Origin: Aurantimonas sp. HBX-1
GTDB lineage: Bacteria > Pseudomonadota > Alphaproteobacteria > Rhizobiales > Rhizobiaceae
Assembly: GCF_021391535.1 (NCBI RefSeq)
Contig: NZ_CP090066.1
Location: forward strand, 3,671,501-3,735,500
DNA: 64,000 nt
Direction: 5' to 3'
Made by a program: the position numbers and the translations under genes. This document shows positions 34,045-43,413 of this stretch, piece after piece. Positions within the stretch are counted from its first letter, which is position 1. Every line of letters starts with the position of its first letter. The notes beneath the pieces are model-generated. The model was not told where the DNA came from and ran no database searches. It was given only the letters and a program-made list of their open reading frames with translations.

Positions 34045-35652
34045 GTGAAGAACCTGAATAACGCGTCCCGCCGCACTGCACTCAAGACGGCGCTCGCCGC
34101 CGGGCTGGCATCGCTCCTTCCCCCCTCCGTTTTCGCCCAGGATGCCGCGCCGACTCCGCCGGCCGGCACCACCGTCGGAACGACGGATGCGCCGTTCACC
34201 TTCGACAGCCTGTCGGAGCAGATGCGCGAGCGGGCCACCCGCCCCTACGAGGCGCCGGCCAACGAACTGCCCGACGTCGTCGCCAATCTCGACTACGACC
34301 AGCACCGGGCGATCCGCTACCGCCCCGACCATGCGCTGTGGCGCGCCGAGCCGGTCGACTTCCACCTGCAGGCTTTCCACCCCGGGTGGATCTTCCGGGA
34401 AACCACCCACGTCTTCATCGGACGCGACGGCATCTACGAGCCGCACACCTTCACGTCGGAGGATTTCGAGTACCGTCCGCCGCTCGACCCGGCGGCGTTC
34501 CAGGGGCTCGGCCTCGCCGGTATCGCCGGTTTCCGGATCCACGCGCCGCTGCAGCGGCCGGACTACTACGACGAGCTGGTGACGTTCCTCGGCGCCAGCT
34601 ACTTCCGCGCCCTCGGCGTCGGCAGCCGCTACGGCCTGTCGGCGCGCGGCCTGGCGATCAACACGGCGACCGGCGAGCAGGAAGAGTTTCCCCGCTTCAA
34701 CGCCTTCTACATCGACGCGCCGCGGCCGGGCGAGCGCTCCATCCGGCTGATGGCCGAGCTCGACAGCCCCAGCGTCGCGGGCGCGTTCCTGTTCGTCATC
34801 ACCCCCGGCCTGCAGACCGAGATCGAGGTCTCCAACCGCCTGTATTTCCGCAACGAGGTGTCGCGGCTCGGAATCGCGCCGCTGACCTCGATGTTCACCT
34901 TCGGCGAGAACGACCGGGCGGGCCGCGACGACTTCCGGCCCGAGGTCCACGATAGCGACGGCCTCTGCATCGAGCGGGCCGACGGCGAGCGCCTCTGGCG
35001 CCCGTTGAAGAATCCGCAGACGCTGTCGCTGTCGTTCTTCCGCGAGACCAGCCCGCGCGCCTTCGGCCTCTTGCAGCGCGACCGCGCCTTCGCCAGCTAC
35101 GAGGACACCGAGGCCCGCTACGAGTTGCGGCCCTCGCTGCTCGTCGAGATGCTGGGCGAGTGGGGCGCCGGGACGATCGCGCTGGCGGAGATCCCGACCG
35201 ATTCCGAGGCGAACGACAACATCGTCGCCTTCTGGGTTCCGGAGACGCGGCCGGCCGCCGGCAGCGCGATGGAATTCCGCTACCGCATGTCCTGGGGCCT
35301 CGACGCGCAGGCGCCGACGAGTCTCGCGACGGTCACCGGCACCTTCGTCGGGGTCGGCGGCAACGCCGCGGCCACGGAGACGGATCCGGCCATCCGCCGC
35401 TTCGCCATCAACTTCGAGGGCGGCACCATCGCGAACCTGCCGGAGGATGCGGAACTCCAGCCGCTGATCGACATTTCTGCCAACGCAGTGCTGCTGCACT
35501 CGGGAATGTCGCGGCTTCCAGGTGGAGGCTGGCGCCTGTCGCTCGAAGTCGAGCGGCAGGATTCCGAACCCGTGGAAATGCGGGTGAAACTTTCCATGCT
35601 GCAGCGCATTATAAGCGAGACTTGGCTCTATCAATGGACGGGCACCCTATGA
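34045..35652 (+). CDS. opgG: Periplasmic glucan biosynthesis protein OpgG
   Basis: A 535-residue periplasmic protein required for the backbone of osmoregulated periplasmic glucans. It has a Tat-like signal (ASRRTALKTALAAGLASLL, cleaved near FAQ|DA at about 32). The OpgG/MdoG domain contains FTFDSLSEQMRERA, YRPDHALW, FHPGWIFRE, FLGASYFRALGVGSRYGLSARGLAI and YRMSWGL. It begins with GTG. An alternative is the OpgD paralogue, which also tends to use Tat, but the adjacent opgI-opgH genes support OpgG. The stop overlaps the next ATG (ATGA). Confidence 0.9.
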   Translation: MKNLNNASRRTALKTALAAGLASLLPPSVFAQDAAPTPPAGTTVGTTDAPFTFDSLSEQMRERATRPYEAPANELPDVVANLDYDQHRAIRYRPDHALWRAEPVDFHLQAFHPGWIFRETTHVFIGRDGIYEPHTFTSEDFEYRPPLDPAAFQGLGLAGIAGFRIHAPLQRPDYYDELVTFLGASYFRALGVGSRYGLSARGLAINTATGEQEEFPRFNAFYIDAPRPGERSIRLMAELDSPSVAGAFLFVITPGLQTEIEVSNRLYFRNEVSRLGIAPLTSMFTFGENDRAGRDDFRPEVHDSDGLCIERADGERLWRPLKNPQTLSLSFFRETSPRAFGLLQRDRAFASYEDTEARYELRPSLLVEMLGEWGAGTIALAEIPTDSEANDNIVAFWVPETRPAAGSAMEFRYRMSWGLDAQAPTSLATVTGTFVGVGGNAAATETDPAIRRFAINFEGGTIANLPEDAELQPLIDISANAVLLHSGMSRLPGGGWRLSLEVERQDSEPVEMRVKLSMLQRIISETWLYQWTGTL

Positions 35653-35954
35653 GCACCGTGGCAAATAACGACATGCAGACCAATCTCGGCTCGCTGATCG
35701 GCCGCCCCGATCTCTCGGACGACGTGATCGCGAGCGCGCTTTGCGAGCGGCTGCGCGCCGAAGGCCGGCCGGACGGGGATGTCGAGCATATACTGCATTC
35801 GGCCCGCCATTCGGAAACCGCAGCTTCCTTGCTGCGCACGATCGCGGTTCCGGCGCCGTCGGCGAAGCTGCCGATGCCGACGCAGCAGCTGGCCTCCGCG
35901 CGCCGGCGGTTTTCGTTCGGCGGCGGTTTCGCCAAGCTCTCGGTCGGCCGCTGA
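35649..35954 (+). CDS. opgI: Small protein in the opgI position
   Basis: A 101-residue protein between opgG and opgH, coupled to opgG by an ATGA overlap. It has no signal peptide or membrane segment, so it is probably cytoplasmic. The N-terminal half is acidic/helical (GRPDLSDDVIASALCERLRAEG) and the end is basic and Gly/Phe-rich (RRRFSFGGGFAKLSVGR). Rhodobacter sphaeroides has a small gene, opgI, at this position in its opgGIH-opgC operon, and the name is used by position. OpgI has no assigned function. Enterobacterial OpgH carries a long cytoplasmic N-terminal extension that this organism's OpgH lacks. Confidence 0.7.
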   Translation: MSTVANNDMQTNLGSLIGRPDLSDDVIASALCERLRAEGRPDGDVEHILHSARHSETAASLLRTIAVPAPSAKLPMPTQQLASARRRFSFGGGFAKLSVGR

Positions 35955-36027
35955 GCCACGGTCGCATTGAGCTTGGCGGGCGATCGCTGATCGCCGCCGG
36001 CGGGACTGCCAGGGAAGGAAGACGGCG

Positions 36028-37830
36028 TTGATCACGCTGAAGCGGATTGTCTTCGCCGTCGCCTCGGCCCTCCTGGCGGCGCTCGCGACCTACCTGTTCT
36101 TCGTCGTCGTCACCGTCAACGGCGTGACCAATTTGCACTTCGTGCAGGTCGGCCTGCTGATGCTCTGCTGCCTCTGGCTGGCCTGGGGCTTCAACATGGC
36201 GCTGGCCGGCATCCTGGTGCCGCAGAAGAAGCGGCTGACCGTCGATCCCGTGCGCTGGCGTAGCGACAGCCGCACCGCGATCCTCATCCCCGTCTACAAC
36301 GAGGACGCCCGCGCGGTGTTCGCCCGGGCCGCCGCGATGATCGAGGGGCTGCGCCGCATCGGCCAGCTCGACCGCTTCCACGTGCACGTGCTGAGCGACT
36401 CGACCCGATCGGAATGCGTCGACGCGGAACGCGAGGGCACTCGGCTGCTGCTCGCCGAGCTCGGCGTCGCCGGCCGCCTCTACTACCGGCATCGCGAGAA
36501 GAACATCGGCCGCAAGGCTGGCAATATCGAGGATTTCGTCACCAATAGCGGCGGCGCCTACGACTACATGCTGGTCCTCGACGCCGACAGCCTGATGCGA
36601 CCCGAGACCATCGTGCAGATGGTGGCGCGGATGGACGCCGATCCCGAACTGGCGCTGCTCCAGACGCAGCCGCTGATCATCGGCCGGCGGACGCTGTTCG
36701 GCCGCGCGCTGCAGTTCTCGGCCGCTCTGTTCTCGCCGATCTTCTCGCGCGGCATCGCCGCGCTACAGGGCCGCGAGGGCCCGTTCTGGGGCCACAACGC
36801 CATCATCCGGGTGCGCGCCTTCGCCGCCTGCTGCGGCCTGCCGACCCTCAAGGGCCGGCCGCCCTTCGGCGGCCACATCCTCAGCCACGATTTCGTCGAG
36901 GCGGCGCTCCTGGCGCGCGGCGGCTACAAGGTGCGGGTCGATCCCGATCTCGAGGGCTCCTACGAGGAAGCCCCGTCCAACATCATCGAATACGCCAAGC
37001 GCGACCGGCGCTGGTGCCAGGGTAATCTGCAGCACGGCAAGCTGCTCGGCGCGCCGGGTCTCAAGCCCTGGAGCCGCGTCGCGCTGGTCAGCGGCATCAT
37101 GGCCTACGCCGCCTCGCCGATCTGGCTGATGTTCCTGATCGTCAGCCTGCTCGATCCGATCCTCGCTCCCGAACCCAACTATTTCCCCGCCGACTCGCTG
37201 TTCCCGGTGTTTCCGCGTCCGGAGACGCAGAAGGCGCTGCTGCTGCTGTTCGGCATCTTCGTGCTCCTGCTGCTGCCCAAGACGCTGATCACCTTCGGCA
37301 GCGCGCTGACACGGCGGCGGCGGCGTTTCGGCGGCGCCCTGCCGGTTATCGCCGGCGCCACGGTGGAGCTGGTGATGACCAGCATCCTCGCCCCGGTGAT
37401 GATGATGTTCCAGTCGAAGGCGGTCGCCGAGATCCTCGTCGGCGCCGACGCCGGCTGGCCGGCGAGCGAGCGCGAGGACGGCAGCCTGCCGCTCGCCACC
37501 GCCTTCCAGGCCAGTTGGTGGATGGTGCTGGCCGGCGCCGCGGTGCTGCTGGCGACGATCAGCTACGCCCCCGACCTCCTGCTCTGGACGCTGCCGATCG
37601 CCGTGCCGCTGGTCACCGCGCCGCTGCTGATCAGCGCCACGGGCAGCCCTGTCCTTGGCGACTGGGCGCGCCGCTGGCATCTGTTCGAGACGCCCTTCGA
37701 GGCCGATCCGGAGCCGGTGATCCGCGACGCCGCGGTCTGGCGCCAGCGCCTCGCGGTTCTCGACCGCCATCGCCCCGACCTTGAGAATGACATGATGAAG
37801 GGACCAGGGATGCTGCCGGATCCCGCTTGA
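36028..37830 (+). CDS. opgH: Glucan glucosyltransferase OpgH
   Basis: Inner-membrane family-2 glycosyltransferase of 600 residues that polymerises the glucan backbone from UDP-glucose. Two N-terminal membrane helices (about 5-30 and 38-62) are followed by the catalytic loop with ILIPVYNED (85-93), the metal-binding DAD at 184-186, and RRWCQGN (327-333), the acceptor-site motif. Several membrane helices follow (from about 350). The TTG start is supported by a strong AGGGAAGGA at 36011-36019. Compared with E. coli OpgH the long N-terminal cytoplasmic region is missing. Confidence 0.92.
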   Translation: MITLKRIVFAVASALLAALATYLFFVVVTVNGVTNLHFVQVGLLMLCCLWLAWGFNMALAGILVPQKKRLTVDPVRWRSDSRTAILIPVYNEDARAVFARAAAMIEGLRRIGQLDRFHVHVLSDSTRSECVDAEREGTRLLLAELGVAGRLYYRHREKNIGRKAGNIEDFVTNSGGAYDYMLVLDADSLMRPETIVQMVARMDADPELALLQTQPLIIGRRTLFGRALQFSAALFSPIFSRGIAALQGREGPFWGHNAIIRVRAFAACCGLPTLKGRPPFGGHILSHDFVEAALLARGGYKVRVDPDLEGSYEEAPSNIIEYAKRDRRWCQGNLQHGKLLGAPGLKPWSRVALVSGIMAYAASPIWLMFLIVSLLDPILAPEPNYFPADSLFPVFPRPETQKALLLLFGIFVLLLLPKTLITFGSALTRRRRRFGGALPVIAGATVELVMTSILAPVMMMFQSKAVAEILVGADAGWPASEREDGSLPLATAFQASWWMVLAGAAVLLATISYAPDLLLWTLPIAVPLVTAPLLISATGSPVLGDWARRWHLFETPFEADPEPVIRDAAVWRQRLAVLDRHRPDLENDMMKGPGMLPDPA

Positions 37831-37846
37831 GTCCTATTTCATCAGC

Positions 37847-39088
37847 ATGACCATCGCCGCATCGCCTGTTCCTGCCCTCCCGTCCCGCGACCAGCGGGTC
37901 GATTTCTGGCGCGGCATCGCGCTGGCGATGATCTTCATCAATCACATTCCCGGAAATTTCTGGGAGGACTACACGTCCCGCAATTTCGGCTTTTCCGATG
38001 CGGCGGAGGTGTTCGTCTTCCTCGCCGGCTTCGCGTCGGCATTCGCCTACGGCCGTCTCTTCCTCGCCGGCGATCGGCTGGTCGCCTCGCTGCGCGCGGC
38101 GCGCCGGGCGGGCGTCCTCTATCTCGTCCACATCACCCTGACGGTGGCGGCCGTGGCGATCTTTTCCTGGGCCGCGCTGGCGCTCGGCGAGGGCGCGATG
38201 ATGCGCAATATCGGCCTCGCCCAGTTCATCGCCATGCCGCTCGAGACGATGATCGGCTTCGCCGGGCTGGGGCACCAGCTCGGCTACGTGAACATCCTGC
38301 CGATGTACTCGGTGCTGCTTCTGATGCTGCCGCTGCATCTCTGCCTCGTCGCGATCGGCCGCAACGTCATGCTCGCCGCCGCCGTGGCGATGTGGATCGC
38401 GGCCTATCTCTGGCGCATCGACGTGCCCGCCTACCCGCTGCCGGGCGGCTGGTTCTTCAACCCGTTCGCCTGGCAGCTGATCTTCGCCGCCGGCCTCTAT
38501 TGCGGCTTCCGCAGGATCGAAGGCAAGCCCGGCTTTCCCTATCGCGCCTGGCTGTTCTACGCGGCGCTCGCCTATGTCTTCGTGTCGTTCCTGACGATCC
38601 GCCTCGATCTCTGGTGGCTGTGGGGCGCCTACCCGCTGCCGACGATCCTGACCGGCTTCGACAAGACCTATGTCAGCATACCGCGGCTCCTGCACATCCT
38701 GGCGATCTGCTACCTTTTCGCCAATGCGGCCCCCAGTTCGCCCTTCTCCCGGGTGACGCGGGACAACGTGTTCACGATGATGGGGCGGCACTCGCTGCCG
38801 ATCTTCGCGGTCGGCACCGTCCTGTCGCTGGCCGGCCAGGTGATCAAGCACGGCGAGGCGCCGGATTTCCTGTTCGACACGCTGCTGATCGGCGGCGGCC
38901 TGTTCGTCCAGGTCCTGCTGGCGCGCTATCTCGACTGGTGGCAGGTGGCCTCGAAGGTCGCGCGCCCGGCCTCAGGTCTCAAGCCGGCGCGGCCGGTGCC
39001 GGGCCATTCGCCCGTGCCGCTGCGGCTTCCGCCCCGCCCGGCCCCGGCCGCCGCGCCCGCCGAGAACACCAAGCCCGGCATCGCCTGA
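37847..39088 (+). CDS. opgC: Glucan succinyl-/acyltransferase OpgC
   Basis: A 413-residue polytopic membrane protein (about ten helices) of the OpgC family, which transfers succinyl groups to periplasmic glucans and makes them anionic. The opening RVDFWRGIALAMIFINHIPGNFWEDYT and FSDAAEVFVFLAGF, with a conserved His in the first helix, are characteristic of the family. The C-terminal 50 residues are a Pro/Ala/Arg-rich cytoplasmic tail. It starts 16 bp after opgH and is the last gene of the unit. The operon order opgG-opgI-opgH-opgC equals that known in Rhodobacter sphaeroides apart from accessory genes. Confidence 0.9.
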   Translation: MTIAASPVPALPSRDQRVDFWRGIALAMIFINHIPGNFWEDYTSRNFGFSDAAEVFVFLAGFASAFAYGRLFLAGDRLVASLRAARRAGVLYLVHITLTVAAVAIFSWAALALGEGAMMRNIGLAQFIAMPLETMIGFAGLGHQLGYVNILPMYSVLLLMLPLHLCLVAIGRNVMLAAAVAMWIAAYLWRIDVPAYPLPGGWFFNPFAWQLIFAAGLYCGFRRIEGKPGFPYRAWLFYAALAYVFVSFLTIRLDLWWLWGAYPLPTILTGFDKTYVSIPRLLHILAICYLFANAAPSSPFSRVTRDNVFTMMGRHSLPIFAVGTVLSLAGQVIKHGEAPDFLFDTLLIGGGLFVQVLLARYLDWWQVASKVARPASGLKPARPVPGHSPVPLRLPPRPAPAAAPAENTKPGIA

Positions 39089-39090
39089 AC

Positions 39091-39118
39091 GAAAAAGGGC
39101 GCCCGTTGCGGGGCGCCC
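39091..39118. terminator. Bidirectional intrinsic terminator between opgC and mmsA
   Basis: GGGCGCC (39097-39103) and GGCGCCC (39112-39118) form a 7-bp GC stem with an 8-base loop. On the minus strand the stem is followed directly by TTTTTC, an excellent U-tract for ending mmsA transcription. On the plus strand it is followed by TCGTCTGTTGT, a weaker tail for the opg operon. It lies between two convergent stop codons. Confidence 0.85.
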
Positions 39119-39145
39119 TCGTCTGTTGTGCGGCGATGTGCTGGC

Positions 39146-40645
39146 TCAGCGCATGACCGGCATGATGAACTCGGCACCGTCCTTGATGCCCGACGGCCAG
39201 CGGCTGGTGATGGTCTTGGTCCGCGTATAGAAGCGGAACGCGTCCGGGCCGTGCTGGTTGAGGTCGCCGAAGCCCGAGGCCTTCCAGCCGCCGAACGTGT
39301 AGTAGGCGAGCGGCACCGGGATCGGCACGTTGATGCCGACCATGCCGATATTGATGCGGCTGGCGAAGTCGCGGGCCGCGTCGCCGTCGCGCGTGTAGAT
39401 CGAGACGCCGTTGCCGTATTCGTGCTCCATCGGCAGCGACAGGGCCTCCTCGTAGTCCTTGGCGCGGACGACGGACAGCACCGGGCCGAAGATCTCGGTC
39501 TTGTAGATGTCCATGTCGCGGGTGACGTTGTCGAACAGGCAGGCGCCGACGAAGAAGCCGTTCTCGTAGCCCTGCATCTTGAAGCCGCGACCGTCGACGA
39601 CGAGGTCGGCGCCCGCCTCGACGCCGCTGTCGATCATGCCGAGGACGCGCTTCTGCGCCTCGCCGGTGACGAGCGGGCCGAAATCGACGTCGTCGCCGGC
39701 CGTGTAGGGTCCGATCTTCAGCGCCTCGACCTTAGGGATGAGCTTCTCGACCAGCCGGTCCCCCGTCTCCTTGCCGACGGGTACCGCGACCGAGACCGCC
39801 ATGCAGCGCTCGCCGGCGGCACCGTAGCCCGCGCCGATCAGCGCGTCGGCCGCCTTGTCGAGGTCGGCGTCCGGCATGATGATCATGTGGTTCTTGGCGC
39901 CGCCGAAGCACTGCACGCGCTTGCCGTTGGCGCAGCCGCGCGAATAAATGTAGTGCGCGATCGGCGTCGAGCCGACGAAGCCGATGGCCTGGATGTCGGG
40001 GTCGTCGAGGATCGCGTCGACCGCGCCCTTGTCGCCGTTGACGACGTTGAGGATGCCCGCCGGAAGCCCGGCCTCGAGCATCAGTTCCGCCAGCATCAGC
40101 GGCACCGACGGGTCGCGTTCGGAGGGCTTGAGGATGAAGGCGTTGCCGCAGGCGATGGCCGGGGCGAACTTCCACATCGGGATCATCGCCGGGAAGTTGA
40201 ACGGCGTGATGCCGGCGACGACGCCGAGCGGCTGGCGCACCGAATAGATGTCGATGCCGGGACCGGCGCCCTCGGAGAATTCGCCCTTCAGCAGATGCGG
40301 TGCGCCGATGCAGAACTCGACCACCTCGAGGCCGCGCTGCACGTCGCCCTTGGCGTCGGGTACCGTCTTGCCGTGCTCGCGCGACAGCGTCTCGGCGAGC
40401 TTGTCCATGTCGCGGTTGAGCAGTTCGACGAACTTCATCATCACCCGCGCCCGGCGCTGCGGGTTGGTCGCCGCCCAGGCCGGCTGCGCCGCCTTGGCGT
40501 TCTCGACCGCGGCGCGCATCTCGTCGGCGCTGGCCAGCGCGACCTGTGCCTGGACCTCGCCGGTGGCGGGATTGAACACGTCGGCGGTGCGACCGCTGCT
40601 GCCGGCGACGCGCTTGCCGCCGATAAAGTGACCGATCTGTTCCAT
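39146..40645 (-). CDS. mmsA: Methylmalonate-semialdehyde dehydrogenase (acylating)
   Basis: A 499-residue NAD-dependent, CoA-acylating aldehyde dehydrogenase. It converts methylmalonate semialdehyde to propionyl-CoA in valine breakdown and malonate semialdehyde to acetyl-CoA in beta-alanine or inositol breakdown. Visible motifs are TPFNFPAMIPMW (148-159), GFVGSTPIA, FGGAKNH and the catalytic Cys281 in AAGERCMA. The ATG is preceded by GGAGGAGG. There is no valine or inositol pathway operon here, so the physiological substrate is open. Confidence 0.92.
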   Translation of the reverse strand: MEQIGHFIGGKRVAGSSGRTADVFNPATGEVQAQVALASADEMRAAVENAKAAQPAWAATNPQRRARVMMKFVELLNRDMDKLAETLSREHGKTVPDAKGDVQRGLEVVEFCIGAPHLLKGEFSEGAGPGIDIYSVRQPLGVVAGITPFNFPAMIPMWKFAPAIACGNAFILKPSERDPSVPLMLAELMLEAGLPAGILNVVNGDKGAVDAILDDPDIQAIGFVGSTPIAHYIYSRGCANGKRVQCFGGAKNHMIIMPDADLDKAADALIGAGYGAAGERCMAVSVAVPVGKETGDRLVEKLIPKVEALKIGPYTAGDDVDFGPLVTGEAQKRVLGMIDSGVEAGADLVVDGRGFKMQGYENGFFVGACLFDNVTRDMDIYKTEIFGPVLSVVRAKDYEEALSLPMEHEYGNGVSIYTRDGDAARDFASRINIGMVGINVPIPVPLAYYTFGGWKASGFGDLNQHGPDAFRFYTRTKTITSRWPSGIKDGAEFIMPVMR

Positions 40646-40765
40646 GGGATCCTCCTCCGGATTTTTGGTTGGGTCCTTTCTCTGCCGCCCGCCGGCAAAA
40701 GCCAAGCCTCCCCAGCGCCCATCCGATGTGCGTATATTGACGTCCCTTCCGCATAGGGATGAGCA

Positions 40766-41653
40766 ATGAACGTCAATTGGGACGATGTCCGGCTGTTCCT
40801 CGCGGTGGCGCGGGCCGGCCAGATCCTCGCCGCGGCGCGGCGGCTGGAACTGAACCACGCCACCGTCGGCCGGCGCCTCACGGCGCTGGAGGCCGGCTTC
40901 GGCGCCCGTCTCCTCGACCGGCGCCCGAACGGCTGCGAGCTGACCGAAGCCGGCCGCACCTTTCTCGAGCAGGCCGAGCGGATGGAAGCGGCGATGCTGG
41001 CGGCCCGCGCCGGGGTGGGCGGCGCCGACGTCGCCCTGTCCGGCAGCGTCCGGGTCGGCGCGCCGGACGGCTTCGGCACGATGTTCCTCGCCCCGCGCCT
41101 GTGGCGGCTGACCGACACGCATCCGGACCTCACGGTGCAGCTGGTGCCGGTGCCGCGGGCCTTCTCGATGTCGCGGCGGGAGGCCGACATCGCCATCACG
41201 ATCGAGCGGCCGCAGGCGGGACGGCTGGTGGCGGCCAAGCTGGTCGACTATTCGCTCGGCCTCTATGCCGCCTCCGCCTATGTCGCGGCCCACGGCGCGC
41301 CGCTGTCGCTGGCAGACCTGCCGCGTCACCGGCTGGTGGGGGCGGTCGAGGACCTGCTCTACAGCCCGCGCCTCGCCTATCACGCCGACATCGTCGCCGA
41401 CTGGCCGGCACGCTTCGAGGTGTCGAGCGCGCTGGGCCAGACCGAGGCGGTGGCCGCCGGCGCCGGCATCGGCATCCTGCACGGCTTCATGGCCGGCGGG
41501 CGGCCGGGTCTGGTGCGTGTCCTGCCGGCCCTGTCGATCCGGCGCAGCTACTGGCTGGTGTTCCACGAAAGCGTCCGCGACGTCCGCCGCATCGCGGCGG
41601 TGGCGGACTTCATCCGCGGCGCGGTCGAGAAGGAGCGCGGGCTCTTCGCCTGA
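40766..41653 (+). CDS. LysR-family regulator, divergent from mmsA
   Basis: A 295-residue LysR-type regulator. The N-terminal helix-turn-helix (about 5-62) contains FLAVARAGQILAAARRLELNHATVGRRLTALEAGFGARLLDRRPNG, and the effector domain starts near residue 90. It is transcribed away from mmsA across a 120-bp gap, the usual layout in which a LysR protein controls its neighbour and itself. Regulation of mmsA is therefore the likely role, and the shared gap should hold the operator. Confidence 0.88.
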   Translation: MNVNWDDVRLFLAVARAGQILAAARRLELNHATVGRRLTALEAGFGARLLDRRPNGCELTEAGRTFLEQAERMEAAMLAARAGVGGADVALSGSVRVGAPDGFGTMFLAPRLWRLTDTHPDLTVQLVPVPRAFSMSRREADIAITIERPQAGRLVAAKLVDYSLGLYAASAYVAAHGAPLSLADLPRHRLVGAVEDLLYSPRLAYHADIVADWPARFEVSSALGQTEAVAAGAGIGILHGFMAGGRPGLVRVLPALSIRRSYWLVFHESVRDVRRIAAVADFIRGAVEKERGLFA

Positions 41654-41686
41654 CACCCCCGGGGCGTCAGGCGGAGAGCCGGGCGA

Positions 41687-42184
41687 TCAGCCGCCGAAGT
41701 CGGGCAGGTTCTCGATCTCGTCCTTGGTCAGTGCGGTCCGCAGCCGCCCCAGATCCAGCCGGACATCGGTGAGCATCAGGATGACCGTCTTGCCGCCGAA
41801 GCCGAGGAAGCCGCCGATCTCGACGCTGATCGCCTGCGGCTGGCCGTTCTGGTCGCCCAGCACCGCATTGACCTCGCCGATCTCCTCGTCGTCGGCGCCG
41901 ATCACCTGCAGGTCCTTGACCTGGCCGGTCATCAGGTTGAGCGAGATCACCGGCGTATCGTCGGAATCGATCGCCGCCATCACGCCCGAGGCCGGCGCCG
42001 CCGGCGCTTCGGCGGGAGCGGCAGGCGCCTCTGCCGCAGGCGCCTCGGACGGAACTGGTTCGGCCTGCGTTTCGGCAGGGGCTGCCGCAGGCGGCGTGGC
42101 CGCGGACGGGGTACTGGCGTCCTGGGCCAGCGCGGAAAGGGCGGAGGTCGAGAGCAGCAGGGCGGCGAGCAGGACAGGCTTCAC
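41687..42184 (-). CDS. Exported PRC-barrel domain protein
   Basis: A 165-residue periplasmic protein. A Sec signal (residues 1-21, ending LSALAQ) and an Ala/Pro/Glu low-complexity linker (about 24-65) precede a PRC-barrel domain with LMTGQVKDLQVIGADDEEIGEVNAVLGDQNGQ, IGGFLGFGGKTVIL and a final LTKDEIENLPDF. The GTG start at 42184 is supported by a GAAGGA just upstream and by the signal peptide that follows. Such proteins are common in Hyphomicrobiales and have no firm function. Convergent with the LysR gene. Confidence 0.8.
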   Translation of the reverse strand: MKPVLLAALLLSTSALSALAQDASTPSAATPPAAAPAETQAEPVPSEAPAAEAPAAPAEAPAAPASGVMAAIDSDDTPVISLNLMTGQVKDLQVIGADDEEIGEVNAVLGDQNGQPQAISVEIGGFLGFGGKTVILMLTDVRLDLGRLRTALTKDEIENLPDFGG

Positions 42185-42294
42185 GGATACGGTTCCTTCA
42201 AGTGGGCAGCGCGGCGCGCATGCCTCGCCAATCCTGATCGATGTAGGGCGCGCCGGCATGACGGGCAGGTGCGTGGGGGTCGCCCCGAACCGCG

Positions 42295-43311
42295 TCAGCC
42301 GCGGTTCGACACCGCCGCTTGCTCGAAGGTCGCCATGCCGCTGTGGCAGGCGGCGGCGGCTTTGACGATGCCGGCGGCCAGCGCCGCCCCGGTGCCCTCG
42401 CCGAGCCGCATGCCGAGCGCCAGCAGCGGCACCTTGTCCATGCGCTCCAGCGCCCGCATGTGGCCGGGCTCGGCCGAGACATGGCCGAACACGCAATGGT
42501 CGAGCGCCGCGGGGTCCATGGCGTAGAGCACCGCCGCAGCGGCGGTGGCGACGAAGCCGTCGACGATCACCGGCACGCGCTGCGTCCTTGCCGCGAGGAT
42601 CGCGCCTGCCATCGCCGCGAGTTCCCGTCCGCCGACCCGGCGCAGCACTTCCAGCGGGTCGGCGAGGTGCCCGGCGTGGTGGGCGAGCGCCTTCTCGACG
42701 ACCGCCGCCTTCCGGGCGATGCCGGCGGCGTCATGGCCGGTGCCCGGCCCGACCCAGTCCGACGCCGCGCCGCCGAACAGCGCCGCCAGCACAGCGGCGG
42801 CGACGGTGGTGTTGCCGATGCCCATCTCGCCGATGCACAGGAGATCCGGCTCGCCGGCCAGCACCTCCATGCCGAAGGCCATGGTCGCCGCGCAGGTCCG
42901 CTCGTCCATCGCGGCCTCCTCGCTGATGTCGCCGGTCGGCAGCTCCAGCGCCAGGTCGTAGATCTTCAGGCCCAGGTCGTAGGTGGCGCAGATCTGGTTG
43001 ATGGCGGCGCCGCCGGCGGCGAAATTCGCCGCCATCTGGGCGGTGACCTCGGCGGGATAGGCCGAGACGCCGTGCCGGGCGACGCCGTGATTGCCGGCGA
43101 ACACCGCGACGAGCGGCCGCCGCACCGCCGGGGCACGGCCCTGCCAGGCGGCGAGCCATTCCGACAGCTCCTCCAGCCGGCCGAGCGAACCGGCCGGCTT
43201 GGTCAGCGTCGCCTCGCGCTCGCGCTTGGCCCGCACCGCCGCCATGTCCGGCCCCGGCATGCGGCGGACGAGTTCGCGGATATCGTCGAAAGGCAGGCCG
43301 GTGATGGACAT
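42295..43311 (-). CDS. cobT: Nicotinate-nucleotide--dimethylbenzimidazole phosphoribosyltransferase
   Basis: A 338-residue enzyme that activates dimethylbenzimidazole to alpha-ribazole phosphate for the lower ligand of cobalamin. It has TKPAGSLGRLE, VFAGNHGVARHGVSAYP, the GEMGIGNTTVAAA motif and the catalytic Glu near residue 305 in MRLGEGTGAA. The ATG at 43311 follows AGGAA; the frame is open well upstream but only this start gives the family N-terminus. It is divergent from cobS, which uses the product. Confidence 0.93.
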   Translation of the reverse strand: MSITGLPFDDIRELVRRMPGPDMAAVRAKREREATLTKPAGSLGRLEELSEWLAAWQGRAPAVRRPLVAVFAGNHGVARHGVSAYPAEVTAQMAANFAAGGAAINQICATYDLGLKIYDLALELPTGDISEEAAMDERTCAATMAFGMEVLAGEPDLLCIGEMGIGNTTVAAAVLAALFGGAASDWVGPGTGHDAAGIARKAAVVEKALAHHAGHLADPLEVLRRVGGRELAAMAGAILAARTQRVPVIVDGFVATAAAAVLYAMDPAALDHCVFGHVSAEPGHMRALERMDKVPLLALGMRLGEGTGAALAAGIVKAAAACHSGMATFEQAAVSNRG

Positions 43312-43413
43312 GGGACATTCCTGGCGAAAGTGTTGCGGGCGTCGCGGCGGACCGGGTACGGCTAGGCGAAACGCCGTCATGCGGCGCGACAGGACGGGGA
43401 GCAAGAGGCCGCG

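Noticed and set aside
34045..35652. Calling this gene opgD instead of opgG because of the Tat-like signal
   Set aside because: OpgD and OpgG are close paralogues, but direct coupling to the opgI and opgH genes matches opgG order; kept as opgG with the alternative stated.
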